Counted from the stretch's first letter, positions 12,490 through 23,895 are shown. The stretch is DNA of 64,000 nucleotides from Chamaecrista fasciculata (GCA_003254925.1 QANZ01002619.1:22223-86222), one strand, 5' to 3'. A program made the numbers and translations. Notes: generated by a model not told the origin, from the letters alone.

Positions 12490-13016
12490 TTTTGAAATGG
12501 TCAAAGTCTCATATTGGTCTCTTATGTATGGGATATATTTCAAATTGGTCCTTTATTTTTCATTTGTTTCAAATTGGTTCTATATATTTTCATGATGTAT
12601 CAAATTGGTCTCAAAAGTACACTTTTGAGATGTGATTTGACTTCATTTACTAGCGATCTTAACTGGGCAAAGAAATAACTCTTCAAGAGTTAGCACATAG
12701 CTTCAAATTCATCGTGTTCAAAAACTTCAAACGAGAGAGATATGACATGTTTCATTTGTTTGACCGTGAAACAAATTACTCAGTTTTGGGACTCGATTTA
12801 ACCTCATTTGTTGATGGTCCTAAAGTATTTATAAAAGAAAAAACTTGTAACTCTGAATTCGTCACATTTGAGCTTAAAATAAAATAGATATGACCACATT
12901 AAATATCTTTGGGACCAATTTAAAATATCATGAAAACATATAAGATCAATCTAAAACAAATGAAAAATAAAAGACTAATTTGAAATCTATCCCATACACA
13001 TTTGGCCTATTAAAAT
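12490..13016. mobile_element. MULE-like MITE, family with 'gaattc..gagct' core, copy 1
   Basis: Left side: TCTCATATTGGTCTCTTATGTATGGGATATATTTCAAATTGGTCC in several phrases. Right side has the complements, ending ATCCCATACACATTTGGCC. The core (12640-12900) carries a recurring text: 'gactcgatttgacctcatttgttgatggtcc', 'aactctgaattcgtcacatttgagctt' and a plus/minus mirror of it. The same core recurs at 38577-39107, about 43480-43870 and 59060-59700. Confidence 0.7.
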
Positions 13017-13200
13017 TGATACCTTATGAAACTTCTAATAACACGTGATCTTAAATTGATGGGGGACAGAATTCTTACAATTTAACTAAAAACAACTTTT
13101 AAAGAAAAACTAATCCCTTGATCACATCTATAGAAATAGAAGATAAGCCAGCAAAGCATGAGTCAGTCATATAAGCTCAGCCCCCTAAGAAAACAAACCC

Positions 13201-13525
13201 TATCCATGGACACTTCATTTTAAAGGCGTGTCGCTGTGTCAGACACGCCGTACAACACTCACACGACACATATTCATAAATTTTAAAATATAAAATTAAT
13301 TTTTTTGTAACTTTAACATGGCAAAAAAAAAATAACACACAAGACATATATTAACAATAGATATTATATTTTAAATTTTTCATCAAAATTTATGAATTTT
13401 TAATTATTTATATATATAAATATATGGCGTGTCATGTCGTGTCATGTAAGTTTAAGAATTTAACGTGTCGGTATATCCGTGTCCATGTCGTGTCTCATGT
13501 CCGTATCAGTATCCATGTTTCATAC
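13201..13525. mobile_element. MITE family 'GCATGGACAC', copy 3
   Basis: Begins TATCCATGGACACTTC and ends GTATCCATGTTTCATAC, with the family order of a GTGTC zone, an AT-rich core and a second GTGTC zone. Flanked by 8-bp near-duplicates ACAAACCC (13193-13200) and ACAAATCC (13526-13533). Confidence 0.8.
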
Positions 13526-13743
13526 ACAAATCCACATCAAACCCCATAGTTGCCTCTAGCCAGGTACAACCTCAATTGCTTCCTCACCGGGGACCCACAT
13601 GCCGTTGTCCTACTTCAACTTGGTCTGCCTCTTTGAATGAAGACTATTATAATATTTAATATTTTCTAAATATATATAAAATTTGAGATATTTTGATTAA
13701 TGGATATCTACTTCATACTCAAATTTGTGCATAATAATAATAA

Positions 13744-14196
13744 TTAAGGTAAATTATATTTTGGTACCCTGAGATCTCCACCGTTATTCTTTTGGTATCT
13801 TGAACAATTTTTTCATTAGTTTTGGACAAAAGTTGGCACATTACCTACACATGAACTTACTAAAACTCAATTTTATCTAACATTTTGTCATAACAATAAA
13901 GATGAAATGCATGTTTTTTTGAAACCTAGCTCTTAATTCTCTAAAGACTTATTTAAAATCCAACACCAAAATTATTCAATACTTTCAAAAAAAAAACTTG
14001 CGTTTTATCTTTGTTGTGGCAAAATATTGGAAAATTTGAGTTTTAGTGAGCCCACGTGCAGGTCACGTGCCAAATTTCGTCTAATAACAAAAAAAATTAT
14101 TCAAGGCGTAGCAAAAGAGTAACGATGGAGAGCTCAGGTTATCAAAGTGGAATGTGGTCAAACAATAAGGTACCAAAGTATAATTTACCCTAATAA
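13744..14196. mobile_element. Foldback MITE 'GGTAAATTACACTTTGGTACC', copy 2
   Basis: Left end TTAAGGTAAATTATATTTTGG and right end CAAAGTATAATTTACCCTAA are inverted repeats. The inner half-arms also match as complements around 'gtgccaactttt' and 'acatgaacttac' phrases. About 450 bp. The AT-rich flanks (AATAATTA..AATAATTA) make the exact duplication ambiguous. Confidence 0.75.
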
Positions 14197-14759
14197 TTAT
14201 ACACATATTATTTGTCATATGATTCAAATATAAAAGTCGTTTTCTCTAGTATTTTTTGAAATTATAATTCATCACTTATATCCAATAATCCATGATAATC
14301 TCTGGAACTCCTACCACCACAGTTTAGTGTCCGGTGAACAAGGACAATCTCACATTTGCAAATTGCAATAACAGGTCTGATCATTGATGACTTGATGTCA
14401 CCAGCTCTGTGACTTAGTCTTGTGGGTTTTCAAGATAGCAACAACATACTAATCCTTGTGGAACATTATTCTCTTGTAAAAACATGTGGGATGTGTGTTA
14501 TCTCTCTTTTACATCTTTGAATTTCTTTATATTTGTAGAAACTCTTATAGATTTTATAAAAATGTGTATATATTCTTATAGGAAAATTATTTTTAAATTT
14601 TAATATTTTTTAGTGTGTTGTCTAAGATATCTATTTTATATAAATTATTTATTCTTGAGAGTTGCTTGGCTTTTTCAATATTGTTAGATTTGTGTCTTAT
14701 TATACCTCCTTGGTAGATGGTCTAGTACCTTTTTTCTAATCAACGGAAATTTCTTCTTC
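14197..14759. other. Gene-free stretch
   Basis: No coding region or bounded repeat recognised. Confidence 0.4.
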
Positions 14760-15075
14760 TGTAAAAAAAAAATCTCGTCCCCCAACTAAAGGAGAACAAA
14801 CAAATGCTCATAAACCTGAATTTTCTTTTTGTCAAAGAAACTGTATTTTAAAGCAGGTATTTGGGCTTTTTTTTTTCAAATTGAGTGTATCTTTGGGCCT
14901 TCCCAAAAAGTTATATTTCAACCTCAATATATACTTCTACAAGATCCAATTTTTGAAAATTATAATCTTTTAAGTATGTTTTGTTTTTTTTTGTCTGAAG
15001 TTTTGTTCTTTCTTCCATTAGAGAAGCCTTTTTTTTATTGGAGAAGTTTTTTCTTCAATTAAAAAAGTTTTTTTT
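14760..15075. repeat. Outlying copy of the F-box array flank sequence
   Basis: The phrases GAACAAACAAATGCTC, TTGTCAAAGAAACTGTATTTTAAAGCAG, 'ctttgggccttcccaaaaag' and 'atattcttc' recur in the same order as in the flanks of the F-box genes (about 22640-22770, 24985-25085, 33970-34100, 41455-41530). This shows that array-type flank DNA extends about 6 kb upstream of the first intact F-box gene. Confidence 0.7.
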
Positions 15076-15765
15076 TCTATTTCATTAGGAAAATATTTGA
15101 GTTTCTTTTTTCTTTTGTAGATATAAATCTATTAGATTTGTAGATGGAGCTCAACATTAGAAAAGAGAACGGTTAAGAAGATAGATTTCTTAGAGAATGA
15201 TGGGGGTGTTGGCTCTCAATTATATCTCCGAAGTTTTCTTTATTTTCTAGAGATTTTGTGGATCTGTTTTATAATATATATTTTTTGTTGTATAAGAGAT
15301 TTGGATCTTATTTTCTGTCTTATGTGTGTTGCCTAAGATTTTCTTTTCTTCTCATATAACGTTATAATATGTTATGTGTAACGTAAGACTATATTAAAAT
15401 TGATCTATCTATGCCTTATTTGATCTCCCTATACAACTTATGTCATTTTTCTCAAGAATGAAGGATTCATTTTTTTGAAATAAAAAATTCTGAATATTAT
15501 AAAAAATAATATTTAACCAATATTTTTAATTATAGTTTTTTAGTAAGTAATTTTTTCTCTAAATTATTTAATTTAGGTTAGATTTAAAAATTAAATTATA
15601 AATACATTATTTATTTCTAATTTAACTTAATCATTTGATTATATAAATATAAAAATATTTTTACTCAATAATATATTTTTTAATTTATTAGATTTAAATT
15701 TTTTTTATATTACAACATATTTAATTTATATATACTTTTTTGAGATTTTTTTATCATTATTACTA
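15076..15765. other. Gene-free AT-rich stretch
   Basis: Poly-T and AT-rich DNA. No gene or bounded element recognised. Confidence 0.4.
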
Positions 15766-15769
15766 AGGT

Positions 15770-16230
15770 CTTTTTTTTTTAGAAAAGATAAATTATATTA
15801 AAAAGAAGAGTACATTACATAAAAGAACCCCAAAAGGAAACAAAATACATAAAAAGGAGAATAACAAAAAAAAATACTAAAGACGACGAGGCAACAAGAG
15901 AGGAAGGGGAGGGATAAGATACAACATCCAAAATAAGAATAATAAAAGTCATGAGTATCTTTTTAGCTAGAGATGAGACAGAGCTATTTCTTGAAACTTT
16001 TTTCTTTTTCAATTTTCTTTCCTTTACGTGTTGCAGAAGAGATAAACTATCTTGAAGAAAATGCAGGACTGAAGAAGGAAGAAAGCGAGGTGAAAACGAT
16101 GAAGTGTAAATGATTCTTCCTGTCATAGTTGGCCAAATTATGTAGGCATGATCGAGTTCACTTGTTTGAAAAAAGTCTTCACCATGCAAAATACTTATAT
16201 GATCCACTTACACGGTTGCAATGCCATGTA
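15770..16230 (-). mobile_element. Probable LINE 3' end (minus orientation, poly-A tail at left)
   Basis: Read on the minus strand it ends 'TATGTAATGTACTC..TTAATATAATTTATC' followed by A10 (complement of the T run at 15772-15781). That is the usual look of a plant LINE 3' UTR and tail. An open reading frame of 130 codons runs through it (16207-15815) but has no recognisable domain. Family assignment is by architecture only. Confidence 0.5.
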
Positions 16231-16499
16231 AAATTTCAGACCACTCTTTACTTTACTCTGTGTATGTGGGGCCAGGGAAGGTGAATATTTTTAGAGAAAA
16301 CACTTGGGTTTCCGTAGATGAAAACACTTGGGAAGTACCAAATATGCCACTTATGTGTTTAATTTTTTATTATATACTTTCAAAGTCCCAGGTCGTCTAA
16401 TTGTTGAGATGAATAACATTATATAAATGTTTGATACACTTTTATAACTTGCTGCTTTGCTTTGTCTTGCACCTAAGGTGTTGCAATCTGTTACGAGTA

Positions 16500-16640
16500 A
16501 AATGTTGCAGGTGACAAAGAGTCAAATTAGATCTCACTTCTCTCAACTTCATGTTTCATATTTATATATCTCCTCCTTTTTGTTCTTATTTTTATGTTAT
16601 TTTAATCTTTAACCTTGGCTCCACAACTCTATTTTTCTTT
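16500..16640 (+). repeat. Copy of F-box-fragment downstream sequence
   Basis: The run 'atctcacttctctcaacttcatgtttcatatttatatat', followed by 'aaccttggctccacaact', matches 17690-17795 plus 18766-18785 in order. It is a second copy of the DNA that follows the F-box fragment at 17643-17712. Its role is unknown. Confidence 0.55.
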
Positions 16641-17642
16641 AGAATTTAGAAGGTACCTTACAAAGGGAGCTAAATTCTATTTTAACCCCATAAGAGATTC
16701 TATGGCGTAAAAAATCTAAGTGTCAATGACTTGTCCATGGAGATAAAAATACACGTTATTTTCATACTAAGACCATAATTACAAGAAGATAAAACTGAAA
16801 TAACATGATAAAGAATAATAATAGGGAATTGATGACTTGGATACTATTAAAAATCATGCTATTGGTTATTTTACTAACTTTTTTCATGATGAGCTCTCTC
16901 ATACGCTGTGTATTCTAATCTTGATAAGCTGTGGACCCTCCTTGAGCTTAAAGATGGTTACCCGAGTGACTTTTTCTAATGAAATTAGAATCTTGTTTGT
17001 TTAGGCATGCATGAAGTGGTTTGTAAGGCCTTGGATAGTGATTTTGCATTTGTGAGATTAATAAGACCCTCATTGTTCTTGTTCCCTAAAAATGATAAGC
17101 CGGAATTCATTACTCAATTTCGTCTTATTTCTTTGTGTAATGTTATTTACAAGTGCATTTCCAAAATCATTGTGAATAGGTTAAAAAGTTTTTTTTACCT
17201 TTTTGGGTTTTCACTCTCCAAGCTAGTTTTGTCCCTAGCCGTAGCATTCAAGATAATATTAATTATAGCTCAAAAAATTATGCATAGTATGAGGAAAATG
17301 AATGGCAATAAGTCGTATATGGCTATTAAAATTGATCTAGTAAAAACTTATGATTGACTGAGTTGGGAAGCTATTACCAATGTCTTAACTGAATTGAATA
17401 TTCCTACGAAGCTCAAAAATCTTATTATTGTCTGTGTTTTTTCAACTTCGTTTAACATTGTTTAGAAGGGTGATACGACTAATTCTTTTAAGCCTACTAG
17501 AGGAATTAGACAAGGTGACCCTCTGTCTCCTTACTTGTTTGTTCTATGTTTGGAGAAGCTTTCCCAATTTATTAGTGACAGAATGGATGATGGTGATTGG
17601 AAGACTCTTAGAGCTGCCCGTAATGGCCCTTTTTTCTCACCT
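16640..17642 (+). pseudogene. LINE (L1-type) reverse-transcriptase fragment
   Basis: Pieces of an L1-clade ORF2. The linker before RT is at about 16690-16800 (WLVHGDKNTRYFH-like). RT motifs follow at 17080-17190 (LFLFPKNDKPEFITQFRLISLCNVIYKCISKIIVNRLK) and at about 17490-17580 (RGIRQGDPLSPYLFVLCLEKLS). Several stops and frameshifts interrupt it; for example the frame closes at 17355-17357 and reopens in another frame. The copy stops at about 17640, before the FADD catalytic motif would be expected. Neither 5' end, endonuclease nor tail is attached, so it is a dead fragment. It runs directly into an F-box-like piece. Confidence 0.85.
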
Positions 17643-17715
17643 CAAAAACATGTATTGTTCCGCCTCTTCCGACTCTTCTGCCGCCATCAAATTAAATCTC
17701 ACCTCTCCTTTGTCG
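17643..17715 (+). pseudogene. F-box gene fragment fused to the LINE fragment
   Basis: In one frame it reads KNMYCSASSDSSAAIKLNLTSP, which parallels KNTRSASSNSSAAIEEESSSP of the F-box gene at 20706. The DNA also aligns (CAAAAACA, TTCTGC.GCCAT). Only about 70 bp, from just behind the F-box helix region, remains. The junction with LINE sequence at about 17643 is abrupt. Confidence 0.65.
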
Positions 17716-17802
17716 TCTTAATTATATTCTCAGTTCGCACCTTCATGTTTCATATTTATATATTTCTCTCTTCTTCTTTCCCATTCTTATTTCTTGTTTT
17801 AA

Positions 17803-18755
17803 GGGAAAAATGTAACAAGACCCTTTAAACTTTGAGTCATTTGGAAGTAGGCCCTTAAACTATCAATTTTGAAAATCAAATCCTTAAACTTTGAAGGTTT
17901 AGGAATTAAATCCTTCCATCCATTTTTTCACTAACGATGTTAATTATTATTAGGATAAATTACACTTTGGTACCATGTGGTTTAAAAAGTGACATTCTGG
18001 TACCCTGTGGTATTCTCTGTTAACACTTTGGTACCTTGAGCTTTAATTCCGTTAGAAAATTAACGAAAATTGGCACTTTTGGGGCTATTTTGTAATTTTA
18101 ACTATCTTTGGGAGATAAAAGGTGATTTTAATGCACGTAAGAGATTGATATTACTAAAACACCCATAAATATTTAAATATCTTCAAAATAGTCCTTAAAA
18201 ACACAAAACTTTAGATCTCAATAGGACTAGATTGCAAACTTTTTCCAGAATTGGGACTGTTTTGTAATTTTATCTTCTGTCCAATGTTTTTCAAATATTA
18301 TGTTTTGACCCCAAAAAGTTTTTATATTTTTCATTTTAGTCCTTAGATAATATGTATCCAGGGACCTTTTTGTGATTTTCTGAAGATATTGGGGGTCAAT
18401 ATGTAATTTTTGTAAAAATTGTTATAGTTAAAATTGCAAAATAGCTCAAAAAATTCCAATTTCTGTTAACTTTCTAACAGAATTAAAGTTCAGGGTACCA
18501 AAATGTTAACGGAGAATACCACAGGGTACCAAAATGTCATTTTTAAACAACAGGGTACCAAAGTGGAATAGCCAAATCACATGGTACCAAAGTGTAATTT
18601 ATTCTAATAATAATTAACACCATTAGTAGAAAAATGGATGGAAGGATCTAATTCCTAAACCTTCAAAGTTTAAGAATTTGATTTTCAAAATTGGTAGTTT
18701 AAGGAACTACTTTCAAATGACTCAAAGTTTAAGGAGTCTTATTACATTTTTCCCA
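17803..18755. mobile_element. Outer foldback MITE carrying a second MITE
   Basis: Terminal arms of about 150 bp are near-perfect inverted repeats: GGGAAAAATGTAACAAGACC at 17803 and, reverse-complemented, GGGAAAAATGTAATAAGACT at 18754. Both arms continue through 'cttaaactttgagtcatttggaagtag' and 'ggaaggattta'. An exact 8-bp duplication TGTTTTAA (17795-17802 and 18756-18763) flanks it. The loop holds another element at 17950-18607, so without the insert this MITE would be only about 300 bp. Confidence 0.88.
17950..18607. mobile_element. Foldback MITE 'GGTAAATTACACTTTGGTACC', copy 3, nested
   Basis: Left end TTAGGATAAATTACACTTTGGTACC-like and right end GGTACCAAAGTGTAATTTATTCTAA are inverted repeats. 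The flanks TAATTATTA and TAATAATTA look like a 9-bp duplication with one difference, as expected for Mutator-like elements. It lies in the loop of the MITE at 17803-18755, so it inserted later. Confidence 0.85.
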
Positions 18756-18787
18756 TGTTTTAATCATCAACCAAGGTTCCATAATTG

Positions 18788-20160
18788 ATCGGACCAATTC
18801 ATACCATGCTATTTAGAGGCTTTTCATTGTGTTTTATAATGTTTTAGAAGCTTATTAGAGTGGTTTTAGCCTCTGGATATGATAATTAAAGTTTCTAGTT
18901 AACAATTGCAAATTGGTCCTTTTATCGTCTAAAAGTGTAGTTTTCTCGGGTTATGATCATTGATTTGTATTTAATCTTTTTGGCTTGAGATATTACACAT
19001 TTTCATGTTGCAATTGCAGGTTTAAAGGAACTAAATCTCGTGAGAATCAAGTGCAAGAGGCCGGAGATTGAAGCGGAGCAAGTGGGAATTGAAACGCATA
19101 TATTTTTGTGGGTGCTGGAAAACCCGCCGCGGAACCCGCCTCGGCCTTGCCCGCGGCGGTTTCCACGGCGGGAATCGCGAAATTGGCCCAAAATTGAAAT
19201 TTCGAAGCCCAATCAATTTGGTCCCTATCCAGACCCGACTCATGCGTCATAGGACTCGAAAATTGACCTAATTTAAGTCTCTAAACCCTCTCTAAATGGA
19301 GGACACACATTAAACACACTCTCCATCATCTTCTCCACTTTCTCTCATCTCCCACCTTCATCCATGGCTATCTTGGAGGTTAGGAGGCTTGGTGAAGCTG
19401 AATTCCTCTCCATGAGCAGCTAGATTCCACACCCGGAGGAGGACTGGAGGAGGCTCGAACTTGGTTCTTCACTTAGGGAGTTTTACTTTACACTTTTTGT
19501 AGTTATATATTAGGATTTCAGTTTATTCTTGTTTAGAGAACTTGTTATTCTAATATTGACTATGAATTTGAGATTGGATTATGGATTCTGATATATATTG
19601 ATTATTATTTATCTTAGTTACGATTCGTTCGAATACGTTGTAGTTTGTTTGACTAGTAATTGAGATAAGTTTCTCTATGATAACTTTGTCTGAGTTATAG
19701 AGTTACTTGAATCTATTATTTTATCTCACCATTAGCTTTATTAGAGTGATTATCTTGGTTATGGTTATAATTGAGTCAATTGCTATGTTTAACGGTAGTT
19801 AGACAACTTTAATAAATGGTTTGTGAAGTAATTACTCCGATCTTTGTAAGCTAGGAAGGCCGAATTCAATCCCTCTGTTGGGTGTTTCCGTTAATAAGTG
19901 TCTTTATTATCTTTTTAGTTTAGCTTTATAATTAAAATTCACAAAAATATTTTAGTTCTATAACATTTAGTTTTCTTGCACACCAAGTGTTTGATAAAAT
20001 GCCTTGTTCTTTACCCGATTAGTTAAGTCTTTTATAATTCATTATTGAACCCTTGCAAGTGGTTCCTCGAGAGATCGACTCGGATTGCACCACTATAGTG
20101 CATTATTTCCGGTATTTTTGACCACCTAGTGACGGGTGCGGTCAATAATAATCAGGCCAA
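18788..20160. mobile_element. Probable LTR-retrotransposon fossil (LTR/untranslated part)
   Basis: A non-coding block of about 1.4 kb. It has the texture of a plant LTR plus leader: a GC-rich patch (19100-19250), a CT-rich leader and ATG-poor text, and near the right end 'GGTTCCTCGAGAGATCGACTCGG', 'CACTATAGTGCATTATTTCC' and 'GACGGGTGCGGTCAA', phrases I associate with Gypsy/LARD-type LTR borders. No gag or pol is seen and no second LTR is in the window. It appears old and incomplete. Shared flanking text ('ggttccataa') on both sides suggests it was inserted into the F-box-type repeat DNA. Confidence 0.4.
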
Positions 20161-20169
20161 AAGAGAAAA

Positions 20170-20705
20170 AAGTTCCATAACTCCACCCTCAAGCTTTTTA
20201 ATTAATTACCTTTATTTAGGTTTGTAATAAATTATTTAGTATCATATTAGTGATATACTGACCAAGTTTTAACGATAAAAATGAAATTATAAAATTCTTT
20301 TTTTATAAAGAAATTATAAATTTTTTAATTTTAAGAATTAAACCATATACAATTAAAATATAAGAACTAAACTACAAAATTTAATAAAATTATAAAGACT
20401 ATATATTTAATTTAATCTTCTTTCTATACTAAGATTTTGTATTAAAATTGTGTTTAAATATACTATTAAACAAATTCTATTAACATCTATTAACAGATTA
20501 CCAATATTTTAGAAGATATCAAGTAACAGATTATCAACCAAAATTATTTCAAAAATTAAAACAGAATTACACAAACAAAATTGAAAGAAAGAAAAAAAAG
20601 TCTGAGCTCATCCATTTTTTATTCTTTCTGTTCTTTATTTATATACGCCATTCCTCACTCAGACTTTCATTTCTTCACACCTTTGAACTGACTCTTGCGG
20701 AAATC
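20170..20705. promoter_or_regulatory. Upstream region of F-box gene 1
   Basis: AT-rich. A TATA-like TTTATATAC lies about 65 bp before the ATG (20638-20646), followed by a C/T-rich leader. It lacks the ACAAACAATATAAAAAGGCC block shared by genes 2 and 3, so gene 1 may be controlled differently. Confidence 0.4.
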
Positions 20706-21716
20706 ATGACTGTACACTCTCGCCTTGAATTCTGTCTATCTAAGCAATATAGGTCATTCTCTGATCTCCCTTATGATCTTCTCTCCGATATCTCAGACCG
20801 ATTAGGACTCATCGAGCTTCTCTGTTTTCGCAGTTTATGCAAAAACACTCGTTCTGCTTCTTCCAATTCTTCCGCTGCCATTGAAGAAGAATCTTCCTCA
20901 CCATTTTATTACCCTTGGTTCCTTCTCTACGGCGACAATGGCCCTCTCTGTTCAATCGTCACCAATAATAACAACAAACACTACAAAATTGATCTCCCAG
21001 ACATCGCTGATTCCACTTGCGTCTTCTCTCACAACGGATGGCTTCTCTTTCTCTCTCCCGATTCTTCCATGTTCTTCTTTTGCCCCTTTTCAAAATCGAG
21101 AATCAATCTCCCAAATTGCCCTTTTGCTTCGACCGATTTGAACTTCGCCGCCGCGTTCTCCCATTGTCCGACTCACAGAGACTGCGCCGTCGTCGTTTTA
21201 CGGTGGCACTTGGCGGCGAGGTTGAGCAAGCTCGAGCTCTGTCTTCTTCGCCGTGGCGATACAGAGTGGTCTCCGTATGAGTATCACAATCCTTTTTACC
21301 GAACTGGGAGGCTAAAGAGTGTGATGCATCACCAAGGGGCTTTTTCTCCTGGTTTTCACTTTGTGGGTTTGGAGGGTGTGGTGATTTTTAATGACAAGAG
21401 CAAAAGTTGGTCTCACTATTCTCTTATGTCGGTGAGGAATACAGATAATGTGGATGAAAATGAAGTGGTGTACCGTACAATGAAGTACCGTTTCAGTTCG
21501 AAATCAAAAGAGATGAAGTTGATTTTGGGGATTGAAGAAGCGTGTTCTGTAATTATATGTGGGACATTGATTTTCAAGACGGGTTGTGAATACTATTTGA
21601 TTGACCATGAGAAGTATTGTGAAGGAATTAGTAATGGAAATGAGCGTCGGTTAAAAGGGGTGTGGATTCAACCAAGATTCCATCAAATTCCACCTAATCA
21701 AAGTTGGTCATTGTGA
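20706..21716 (+). CDS. F-box/DUF295 protein 1
   Basis: An intronless gene of 336 residues. The F-box is at about 17-60 (RSFSDLPYDLLSDISDRLGL, then LLCFRSLCKNTRSAS), and a DUF295 (KIB1-type) domain fills the rest (PWFLLYGD, CVFSHNGWLLFLSPDSSMFFFCPFSKSRINLPNCPF, FSHCPTHRDCAVVVL, WIQPRFHQIP). F-box proteins dock substrates onto SCF ubiquitin ligases through SKP1; the target here is unknown. The N-terminus is about ten residues longer than in genes 2 and 3 (MTVHSRLEFCLSKQY before SFSDLP). It lacks the YNNMEIWLLRRGDSEW phrase shared by those two, having LSKLELCLLRRGDTEW instead. No internal stop or frameshift, so it looks functional. Confidence 0.9.
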   Translation: MTVHSRLEFCLSKQYRSFSDLPYDLLSDISDRLGLIELLCFRSLCKNTRSASSNSSAAIEEESSSPFYYPWFLLYGDNGPLCSIVTNNNNKHYKIDLPDIADSTCVFSHNGWLLFLSPDSSMFFFCPFSKSRINLPNCPFASTDLNFAAAFSHCPTHRDCAVVVLRWHLAARLSKLELCLLRRGDTEWSPYEYHNPFYRTGRLKSVMHHQGAFSPGFHFVGLEGVVIFNDKSKSWSHYSLMSVRNTDNVDENEVVYRTMKYRFSSKSKEMKLILGIEEACSVIICGTLIFKTGCEYYLIDHEKYCEGISNGNERRLKGVWIQPRFHQIPPNQSWSL

Positions 21717-21759
21717 TGATTTGGATGATGGAGTTTAATTTCACCAGTAAGAATGATAG

Positions 21760-22090
21760 CTGATTATCTTTTTTATAGTTTAGTTTTTTTTTAAAATAAA
21801 CTTACTATTTTGTCCTTTCTTTTTTACGGTTTCAACTATTTGGTTTTTCAAAAATTAAAAATATAAACTTGTTAGTCCTTGTAGCCTATCTCCATTACTA
21901 ACACTGTTGGAGTAGTCGTCAAATGCACATGTGACACGTTAAATATCACATATTTGACATTTTTAATTTTTGAGGGACCAAATAGTCTATTTAAAATATG
22001 CAGGGACCAAATAGTTGAAACCGTGAAACAAGAGGGACCAAGTAGTAGATTTCCTCTAGGGTTTTTTAGTAAGTTTAATTTCATGGATTG
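21760..22090. mobile_element. Foldback repeat in the 3' flank of F-box gene 1
   Basis: Left phrases 'aacttactattttgtcc' and 'acggtttcaactatttgg' are mirrored at the right by 'ggaccaaatagttgaaaccgtgaaac' and 'gggaccaagtagtagatttcc'. Related text recurs beside the other F-box units (22780-23300, 25100-25400 and 25822-25900, 32125-32180, 35380-35860), so this MITE was present before the array was copied. Confidence 0.65.
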
Positions 22091-22344
22091 GTATCCTGTT
22101 AATTAGCAGGTTAGTGTCGATTTTTATGGGATATTTATTTTCGTATCTGTTAGTTTTTTGTTAAATTGTTATCAACCTATCATGAATAGTTTAGAATTTC
22201 GAGGTTTGAACTTTGAATATGTGACTGAGATGCTTACGTGTACTAATTTAAAAATTATCTTCGGGATTACATTGTAGGTTAGTATCTCTATATTACATTG
22301 TAGGTTAGTGAATCTAATTTAATTAGGATTTCCTTTTGGTTTGA

Positions 22345-22560
22345 TTTCTTGTTTTTTTTTTTTACTAGAATAAGCTGCTTTTATTATTAATCAACAAAAA
22401 CAGTACAAACACCAGTAGGGCTTAGCCCTCAACAACTAAACAGATACATGACACAAAAACCAGAAACAACCTGATACAGGAAAAGAAATTGATACACAAG
22501 CAAGAAATTAATCAATCTCATCAAAACCTGCATCCAAATTAATCAACCTGGTTTGGTATC
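22345..22560 (-). mobile_element. Probable LINE 3' end (minus orientation)
   Basis: On the minus strand it reads 'GAGGGCTAAGCCCTACTGG', 'GTACTGTTTTTGTTGATTAAT' and 'AAAAGCAGCTTATTCTAGT', followed by a poly-A run (complement of T11 at 22350-22361). This is the form of a plant LINE 3' UTR. No coding part remains. Confidence 0.5.
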
Positions 22561-22599
22561 TTGTTAGTCAGCGCATTTATTCCCAATTGCTCTTTCATC

Positions 22600-23895
22600 C
22601 TAATTCTTTTTAGGACTGAATTCTCTATTGACCTCAAATTTGTTTTGTCAAAGGAACTGAATTTTAAAGCAGATGTTCGGGCTTTTTCTCCCCAAATTGA
22701 GGGTGTCTTTGGGCGTTCTTAACAAGTTTCTCCTAATTTTGAAGCAAGATTTTGTATATTCTTCCAATAAAGAAGAGGAAATTTGCTATTTGGTCCCTAT
22801 TTTTTACTGAGTCAACGATTTAATCATTCATTTATTGAAATAGACTATTTAGTCCCTCACTTATCATAATCATCAACTATTATTAGTCCTTCAGTTACAA
22901 TTCGTTAAATCTTGATGATATGGACGTTAAATGCCATTTTAACATTTAGTCATCTGAACCAACTGAACCGGACCAACAAACACAATTAAATCGATCTAAA
23001 ATTGTGTCAAATCCAAATATTTGTATTACACGTGAAGCTTCCATAAGGCATAAACTATTGAAGCATTCTCATATCTCAAATCCTAGGTGGTCTCAAATAG
23101 TTAATTACTTTCTCGACGAACAAGCGAAGAAATCAATAACCATGATGCTTCGGCAGAAAGGTATTTAACGTGTCACGTGTGTACTTAACTGCTAGATCAT
23201 CAGTGTCAATAACGGAGATATACTATAGGGAGTCACAAGTTGACATTTGTAATTTTTGAGGGACCAAATTGTCTATTTAAAAAATACAAGTTGATCCTTG
23301 AATTTATATTAAATTAATACTTTTCATTCTTCAAATTAATACTTTTTAGTAGTATAATGTTTGACATATCACTTGGTAGATTTTCCTTTTCACGGAATCT
23401 GAAACATTTCAGTTTGTTTACCCTCTTTTTTTTTTTAATGGATTGTTTTCAGGCCAAAATAAAAAAAGAATAATGGATTGTTTGGTAGATATGGTTTTGC
23501 ATGTGAAAGATGTGTTTGTTATATAATTTCCCCTTTCATCGGAGAAATTGATACCAATCCTCTATAATTTCATCTATTTGTTCTCGAATTTATCTTTTCT
23601 CTAGCTGAACTTATCAATTTTAGTAGTGAATCTGATTTCATCGAGATCTCCTTTTGGTTTGGTATCTATTTATGACCATTTATAGGATATAGTGATATAC
23701 ATTTTAACATTTGTTAAGATCATTTTATAGGATATTTGTTTTAATATATGTTAGTTTAATAGATATATATTCTATGATAAAGTTTAATAAATACTTAGGA
23801 AACGTTTGGTACACGGATTATTTTTTCATTTTCGGGAATTATATTCTTGAGAATGTGATTCTCATGAATATAAAGATATCTGTTTGGATGAGTTA
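22600..23895. repeat. F-box array flank unit (between genes 1 and 2)
   Basis: Phrases shared in order with 25085-25400, 27300-28200, 35380-36100 and 41400-42250: 'aaggaactgaattttaaagcagatgttcggg', 'actgagtcaacgatttaatc', 'cacgtgaagcttccataaggc', 'atttaacgtgtcac', 'gatatactatagggagt', 'tttggtagatatggttttgcatgtgaaaga'. It marks tandem copies of one original segment. No gene. Confidence 0.7.

Noticed and set aside
15815-16207. 130-codon minus frame with hydrophobic C-terminus
   Set aside because: Ends in a poly-A-type LINE tail with no domain; treated as LINE 3' region.
19003-19271. Cluster of overlapping frames on both strands around 19.0-19.3 kb
   Set aside because: A GC-rich patch lacks stop codons in several frames; it belongs to the probable LTR-element fossil and shows no protein family.
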